Shown here piece after piece: positions 6,746 to 10,814 of a stretch of 10,814 bases of DNA (its first letter is position 1; every line of letters begins with the position of its first letter). A program made the position numbers and the translations under genes. This stretch comes from JBBDMW01 sp040878005 (lineage in GTDB: Bacteria > Chloroflexota > Dehalococcoidia > Lucifugimonadales > Lucifugimonadaceae): contig JBBDMW010000063.1 of NCBI GenBank assembly GCA_040878005.1, positions 1-10,814 on the forward strand, in the 5' to 3' direction. The notes under the pieces are model-generated. The model was not told where the DNA came from and did no database searches. It worked only from the letters and a program-made list of their open reading frames with translations.

Positions 6746-7942
6746 TTGTCTGACCAATTGCGGGCACTCATCCTAGGTTCCGGGTTCGCGGGGCAGGAAC
6801 ATGCCGCGGCGCTGAGGCGGTGTGGCGTTGAACTTGTTGGAATGGCGAGCAGGACCGAATCGGTGGTCAAAGAAGTGGCCGCCAAGATGGACATTCCATT
6901 CGCTACGACTGACTGGCGCTCAGCCATCAAAGACTTGAAGCCGGACATAGTGGCCGTGGGCACTCCCGGCGGCGTGCACCTAGACATGTGTGTCGCCGCA
7001 GCGGAGGCAGGGAGCCACATCTACTGCGACAAGCCGCTGGCAACCACTGCTGCTGATGCCAAGGTGATTTGGGAAGCGGCCAGGGATGCCAACGTGAAGA
7101 CGGCGTACGCCTCCACGATGAGATACAACCCGGCGGTGCTCCATGCGAAAGAGCTTGTGGCATCAGGCGCCATAGGTGAAGTATCAGAAGTGGAGTGCGT
7201 CTCCCACTATAACTGGCCGAAACTCATGCCCTACGGCTGGTCGCACAGTCTCAGCATGGGAGGCGGCCGGCTGAACAACAACTTTACCCACAAGCTTGGC
7301 ATTGTTCTCAACGTGGTCGGCGGCCAGGTGCTGGCAGCGATGGGCGAGACGCGCAGCGATCTGAAAAAGGCTCCAGTCGGTCCGCCGGTCCATGATTTTC
7401 GCAATCTTCAGGCGAGCGCATTGACTCCGGAAGAGGCGGAGAAGGCAGAGTGGAAAGACGTGGATTCAGACTGGGCATATACCGTGCTGGCCAAGATCGG
7501 AGCAGTAGGCAGTGATCCGGCTGAAGGAATTTCTGCCACGTTCCGTCATTCTGGTATGCGTCCGGGTGTAACTCCAGATTACGTAGCGTTTTACGGAAGC
7601 AAGGGCTCCATACATATCCAGGGTGCCTACGCGAGGGGCAAGCTTTTCTTCCGGACGATTGAAGGCGGAGAGACATCGAACCCTGCCAGCAGCAGTATCG
7701 ACATTGCCCCCGGTGGGCCTGTTGAAGAGCTTGAAACGCCTGCCCACATTGCGCAGAGCCTGCCCGACCTGGAGAACGACGCTCAGCGAAACTGGACGAT
7801 TCTTGCCCGCGAACTGGTGGATGACATCCAGGGTAAAGGTGATGCCGGGTACCTGACGTTCCGTGATGGATGGCTATACCAGGAAGTCATCGATATCGCA
7901 CGGAAGTCCAACGGATGGACTGTCCTGCCGGAAGGCAGTTGA
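6746..7942 (+). CDS. Gfo/Idh/MocA-family NAD(P)-dependent oxidoreductase
   Basis: Cytosolic dehydrogenase, 398 aa, of the glucose-fructose oxidoreductase / inositol dehydrogenase family, which oxidise or reduce hydroxyl and carbonyl groups of sugars, polyols and related compounds. The N-terminal Rossmann domain shows GSGFAGQEHA (residues 11-20), then 'DIVAVGTPGGVHLDM' (67-81) and the family's lysine motif as CDKP (K96-P97, usually EKP). The C-terminal domain has 'MGGGRLNNNFTHKLGIVLNVVGG' at 171-193, with H182 at the usual catalytic His position; the Asp normally a few residues before the His is replaced in the NNN stretch. The start is a TTG at 6746, supported by AAAGGA 6 nt upstream. Its place between the binding protein and permeases suggests that it acts on the imported compound (inference). 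The long insertion at about 205-240 may shape the substrate site. Family sure, substrate unknown. Confidence 0.92.
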   Translation: MSDQLRALILGSGFAGQEHAAALRRCGVELVGMASRTESVVKEVAAKMDIPFATTDWRSAIKDLKPDIVAVGTPGGVHLDMCVAAAEAGSHIYCDKPLATTAADAKVIWEAARDANVKTAYASTMRYNPAVLHAKELVASGAIGEVSEVECVSHYNWPKLMPYGWSHSLSMGGGRLNNNFTHKLGIVLNVVGGQVLAAMGETRSDLKKAPVGPPVHDFRNLQASALTPEEAEKAEWKDVDSDWAYTVLAKIGAVGSDPAEGISATFRHSGMRPGVTPDYVAFYGSKGSIHIQGAYARGKLFFRTIEGGETSNPASSSIDIAPGGPVEELETPAHIAQSLPDLENDAQRNWTILARELVDDIQGKGDAGYLTFRDGWLYQEVIDIARKSNGWTVLPEGS

Positions 7943-8042
7943 TCCTTCTTTTATGTCGCTGTTTCATTTGAACATGATGAGAACCCACGGCTACCGGCAT
8001 CAGCATATTTTGTTTGTCCAATGTCTTCTACCAGCCCTGTGA

Positions 8043-8071
8043 TTGCACGGTATATGTGAGCGCATTGTGAT
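8043..8071 (+). promoter_or_regulatory. Weak promoter candidate upstream of the permease pair
   Basis: TTGCAC (8043-8048), a 17-bp spacer and TGTGAT (8066-8071), with 3 and 4 of 6 consensus matches. It lies in the locally AT-richer 234-bp gap between the Gfo/Idh gene and the permeases, a gap long enough to need its own promoter. Nothing else gene-like is visible in that gap. Confidence 0.22.
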
Positions 8072-8176
8072 TACGTGGAACCAGGAGCGCTGTGTTGGGA
8101 TGAGGCAGCACTTAGGTCATCTCGGCAACTGCCTGGTTGTCATTGGCAAGCTGGGACGTTTAAAGGTCAACGAGAC

Positions 8177-9112
8177 ATGAGAAAGTTCCTGCTGCGGCGA
8201 CTAATTTTCACACTTGTATCGGTTGTGGGTGCGACGCTAATAGTGTTCGTGCTCTCACGGATGGCCGGCGATCCAATGGTGCTCTACGCAGATCCCGAGG
8301 GCTACGGGATGGATGCTGAGCAGATCGCAGCTATCAGAAGCAGCCTACGCCTCGATGAGCCTCTGATTATCCAGTACGTCTATTGGTTTGCAGGGTTGGC
8401 AAGAGGTGATCTTGGGCGATCCATAGTAGCCAACCGCCCCGTGTCGCAGATGTTGTGGGAACGGGCCGGGGCGACGGCACAACTCGCAATTGCTGCATGG
8501 CTGGTAGCTACGGTAGTGGGCATCCCACTTGGCGTGTTGTCCGCTGTTAAACGTGGCACGGCCTGGGACTACATTGGCAGAACTTTTGCCTTATTTGGGC
8601 AGGCCACCCCCACGTTCTGGATCGGCATTATGGGCATTCTCATTTTCTCTGTGTATTTGGGCTGGCTGCCAAGTGCGCTCAGGGGGGATGGGTTCAGGAT
8701 CAATCATTTCATATTGCCCACTCTGACGGTGTCTACTGCGGCAATGGCAGGATACCTCCGGATTACCCGCTCATCCATGCTGGAAGTCTTGGATTCTGAG
8801 TTCGTCAAATTGGCAAGGGCCAAAGGCGTCAGCAGGGTGAAAGTGATCTGGAAGCATACGTTCAGAAATGCTCTGATTCAGCCCATTACGGTTTCCGCGA
8901 TCCTGTTCGCTAATTTCATTACTGGCATCACAGTCGCCGAAGTTGTATTCGCATGGCCCGGACTTGGAAGTCTCATGCTCACGGCAGTTTGGAACAACGA
9001 CTTCCCTGTGCTCACGGGGACTGTGTTGGTGTTCGTGGTCATATACATGGCGTTGAACTTCGTAGCTGACATGCTCTATGTCGTGGTTGACCCACGCATC
9101 AGGTACTCATAA
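8177..9112 (+). CDS. ABC transporter permease, DppB/OppB type
   Basis: Integral inner-membrane half of the pore of a peptide/nickel/opine-class ABC importer, 311 aa. It begins with the typical 'MRKFLLRRLIFTLVSVVGAT' cytoplasmic start and first membrane helix. 'LSRMAGDPM' follows, then the extracytoplasmic 'LRLDEPLIIQYVYW' and 'GDLGRSI' loop that marks DppB-type proteins. The ATPase-coupling EAA loop is at about 207-235 (EFVKLARAKGVSRVKVIWKH), and 'AEVVFAWPGLGSLMLTAV' comes before the last helix; it ends 'VVDPRIRYS'. About six membrane segments fit. An upstream in-frame ATG at 8075 adds 34 residues of non-membrane, family-unlike sequence, so I start at 8177, with AAAGGT 9-10 nt upstream. The stop TAA shares its last base with the next gene's ATG (TAATG), implying translational coupling. 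Ligand unknown. Confidence 0.93.
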   Translation: MRKFLLRRLIFTLVSVVGATLIVFVLSRMAGDPMVLYADPEGYGMDAEQIAAIRSSLRLDEPLIIQYVYWFAGLARGDLGRSIVANRPVSQMLWERAGATAQLAIAAWLVATVVGIPLGVLSAVKRGTAWDYIGRTFALFGQATPTFWIGIMGILIFSVYLGWLPSALRGDGFRINHFILPTLTVSTAAMAGYLRITRSSMLEVLDSEFVKLARAKGVSRVKVIWKHTFRNALIQPITVSAILFANFITGITVAEVVFAWPGLGSLMLTAVWNNDFPVLTGTVLVFVVIYMALNFVADMLYVVVDPRIRYS

Positions 9113-10053
9113 TGGCAACCGAGATCACTGACACATATTCGGGTCCCCAGAGCAGAGGTGCCAAAGGTGCATTCTCGATCCATCTCCGTGTCTTCCATTT
9201 TCTGCGACGATGGCCCGTTGTGCCGTTGGTCGTCTTGTCTGTCCTGGTGCTCACGGCTATTTTTGCAGAACAACTTGCTCCTCACAGTTGGCGCCAGCAA
9301 AGTCTTCCCGGGAGGCACGCTCCACCGTACTGGCTTGACAGGGAGTGGTACGAAGACCGGCCAAGGGTCCAGGACAAGTACATCCTGGGCACAGATCATG
9401 TTGGCCGCGACGTCCTTAGCCGGATGATCCACGGGGCTAGAATATCGCTGTTAGTCGTCGCCGTTGCTCTCACCAGTGGTTTGTTGATAGGCGTTTCGCT
9501 GGGCTTAATATCAGGATGGTTTGGTGGGGTCACAGACGAAATAGTCTCACGTTTCGTTGATATATGGTATGCATTGCCGTTCCTGTTGATTGCACTTGTC
9601 GTCATCATACTGTTCGGGCAGAGTCTGCTCATAATGATGATAGTGTTGGCGATGACTGCCTGGGTCACATTTGTACGTAACGTACGTGCTGAGGTCTATA
9701 GCATAAAAGACCGCGATTATGTTCTGCTCTCTAAAATCGCAGGAGCAGGAACGTTGCATATGTGGATTAAGCACGTTATGCCAGGCTTAATATCCATTAT
9801 CGCTGTGGTCGCTACTTTGAGCGTTGGTTCGTTGATCCTTACAGAAGCGACGTTGAGCTTCCTTGGAGCAGGAATTCCTGCCCCAACCCCTGCGTGGGGA
9901 GTCATGATTGCTGAAGGCCGGGAACACCTGAGAACTGCCTGGTGGAGCTCTTTCTTCCCCGGACTCGCCATATTTCTGGTGGTGATGTCACTGAATTTCT
10001 TTGGTGATTGGCTGAGGGACAGGCTGGATTCACGGCTCAGGCAACTTTCATAG
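9112..10053 (+). CDS. ABC transporter permease, DppC/OppC type
   Basis: Second pore subunit of the same importer, 313 aa. A short cytoplasmic N-terminus leads to the OppC-type first helix (WPVVPLVVLSVLVLTAIFAE, residues ~34-53). The hallmark 'GTDHVGRDVLSRMIHGARIS' loop at ~93-112 follows, then the five-helix binding-protein-dependent permease domain. The EAA loop is 'RDYVLLSKIAGAGTLHMWIKH' at ~200-220. This is divergent: the usual E-A-A triad is Leu-Ser-Lys, while the invariant glycine (GAG) is kept. 'LILTEATLSFLGAG' and 'PAWGVMIAEGREHL' are standard. The start overlaps the dppB-type stop by one base. Genes for the two ATPases, which normally follow, are not next; instead a luciferase-like gene starts 92 bp downstream. 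Several codons in 9590-9850 are AT-richer than those of neighbouring genes (ATA, TTA), unlike the dehydrogenases. Function class is secure. Confidence 0.93.
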   Translation: MATEITDTYSGPQSRGAKGAFSIHLRVFHFLRRWPVVPLVVLSVLVLTAIFAEQLAPHSWRQQSLPGRHAPPYWLDREWYEDRPRVQDKYILGTDHVGRDVLSRMIHGARISLLVVAVALTSGLLIGVSLGLISGWFGGVTDEIVSRFVDIWYALPFLLIALVVIILFGQSLLIMMIVLAMTAWVTFVRNVRAEVYSIKDRDYVLLSKIAGAGTLHMWIKHVMPGLISIIAVVATLSVGSLILTEATLSFLGAGIPAPTPAWGVMIAEGREHLRTAWWSSFFPGLAIFLVVMSLNFFGDWLRDRLDSRLRQLS

Positions 10054-10059
10054 CTCGCA

Positions 10060-10071
10060 ATAACGCGTTAT
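10060..10071. repeat. 12-bp perfect palindrome ATAACGCGTTAT
   Basis: A perfect self-complementary 12-mer seven bases after the DppC-type stop and 74 bp before the second luciferase-like gene. It has the right size for a dimeric regulator's site. It resembles TAACGTTA (2250-2257) in the spacer before the first luciferase-like gene, differing by a central CG insertion. Binding is unproven. Confidence 0.4.
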
Positions 10072-10145
10072 ACCTCTGCACCGAGTAGCCGATTGAGCCA
10101 CGTGCTGCCATTGGTGAAGCGGGAACAGAACGGAGGAGGCCGCCG

Positions 10146-10814
10146 ATGGTAGATTTTGGCCTGCAGATAGAACCTGCCTACGGCTTCACCTATGAAGAGG
10201 TGTTGGAGCTGGGCCTTGCCTGCAGCGGGCATGGATTCCAGTCGGTCTGGATGTCTGATCATTTCATGCAGGACCCGAACAACGCTGAGCGGAACTGCAT
10301 GGACTGCTGGACGCTGATGAGCGCCCTGGCTGCTGAAGTCAAGGACATACGTCTTGGTTCGCTTGTCACGTGCGTGACGTATCGCAATCCTGCGGTGCTG
10401 GCGAAGATTGCGGCCACGGTGGACCTGATCTCTGGAGGCCGTCTTGATTTCGGGATTGGCGCCGGATGGAACGAGGCCGAGCACAATGCGTATGGAATCC
10501 GGTTTCCTTCACCTGGTGAGCGAGTGGACCGCCTGTTCGAGGCCATCGAAATCATAAGGCGGCTGTGGACGGAGCCGAAGGCCACTTTCCAGGGCAAGCA
10601 CTATTCGGTCACAGACGCTGTCTCAGCGCCGAAGCCTGTACAGAGGCCATACCCGCCGATCCTGGTAGGCGGGTCCAAGCCCCGGATGCTGAGGGCGATA
10701 GCGCGATATGCCGATATCGTCAACATGGGCAGTGGTCAGTCGCCGCAGAGTTATGCCGGGAACCTGGGCAAGCTGGAGGCTGTCTGTGCGGAAGAAGGCC
10801 GGGATTTCAATCGC
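10146..10814 (+). CDS. Luciferase-like oxidoreductase, N-terminal 223 residues (3' end outside window)
   Basis: A second LLM/COG2141 oxidoreductase, open from an ATG at 10146 to the window edge. GGAGGAGG (10132-10139) lies 6 nt before the ATG, a near-perfect ribosome binding site. Visible features are 'FGLQIEP' (first barrel strand, residues 4-10) and 'GFQSVWMSDHFM' (~34-45, the usual D-H). 'RLGSLVTCVTYRNPAVLAK' (~73-91) is followed by 'SGGRLDFGIGAGWNEAEHNA' (~98-117), the cofactor pocket. 'ERVDRLFEAIEIIRRLW' comes next, then 'PKPVQRPYPPILVGGSKPRM' (~162-181), diagnostic of F420-dependent LLM proteins. The pattern resembles the subfamily described as TIGR03560/TIGR03619; it is clearly a different subfamily from the protein at 2456-3412. 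It is 92 bp downstream of the permease pair and could be cotranscribed, suggesting that it acts on the imported compound. F420 rather than FMN use is likely, not proven. Confidence 0.9.
   Translation, partial: MVDFGLQIEPAYGFTYEEVLELGLACSGHGFQSVWMSDHFMQDPNNAERNCMDCWTLMSALAAEVKDIRLGSLVTCVTYRNPAVLAKIAATVDLISGGRLDFGIGAGWNEAEHNAYGIRFPSPGERVDRLFEAIEIIRRLWTEPKATFQGKHYSVTDAVSAPKPVQRPYPPILVGGSKPRMLRAIARYADIVNMGSGQSPQSYAGNLGKLEAVCAEEGRDFNR

Noticed and set aside
8075..8176. 34-residue N-terminal extension of the DppB-type permease
   Set aside because: The added residues are not membrane-like or family-like, and the standard start 'MRKFLLRRL' lies at 8177.
1..10814. CRISPR arrays, tRNA or rRNA genes, insertion sequences and phage genes
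   Set aside because: I looked for regularly spaced repeats, cloverleaf-like segments and transposase motifs and saw none; the genes are all metabolic or transport.

Overview
The window looks like part of a high-GC, free-living bacterial chromosome, most likely Chloroflexota and plausibly the marine SAR202 / Dehalococcoidia type. Three things point there. The solute-binding lipoprotein has a 'CGGDDPTPTAEPT' start followed by a long Thr/Pro/Ala-rich linker, as is common in that phylum. Two luciferase-like (COG2141-type) oxidoreductases of different subfamilies lie close together. They are mixed with short-chain dehydrogenase, aldo/keto reductase and Gfo/Idh/MocA genes, the families known to be expanded in SAR202. 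This placement is inference; no rRNA or other marker gene is present.

Layout. Positions 1-2147 form a minus-strand block: a DinB-like protein (1629-2147), an aldo/keto reductase (463-1470) and the first ~100 residues of an NHL-repeat beta-propeller protein running off the left edge. A divergent intergenic region (2148-2455) separates these from a plus-strand F420-type luciferase-like oxidoreductase (2456-3412). That gene converges on a minus-strand short-chain dehydrogenase (3466-4353). A second divergent region (4354-4710) holds a perfect 16-bp inverted repeat and a sigma70-like promoter candidate.

The right half is all plus strand: a family 5 (peptide/nickel/opine class) ABC solute-binding lipoprotein (4711-6615) followed by a strong hairpin terminator; a Gfo/Idh/MocA oxidoreductase (6746-7942); two overlapping ABC permeases of the DppB/DppC type (8177-9112 and 9112-10053); and a second luciferase-like oxidoreductase (10146 to the right edge).

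Taken together, the right half reads as an uptake-and-oxidation locus. A small organic molecule would be captured by the lipoprotein and carried in by the DppBC pore, then modified by the NAD(P)-dependent Gfo/Idh enzyme and a flavin/F420 oxidoreductase. No transporter ATPase gene lies inside the window. The substrate cannot be read from the sequence. I see no tRNA, rRNA, CRISPR array, insertion sequence or phage gene. The window is mostly ordinary metabolic accessory DNA; the least explained items are the intergenic inverted repeats and the joint organisation of transporter and oxidoreductases.
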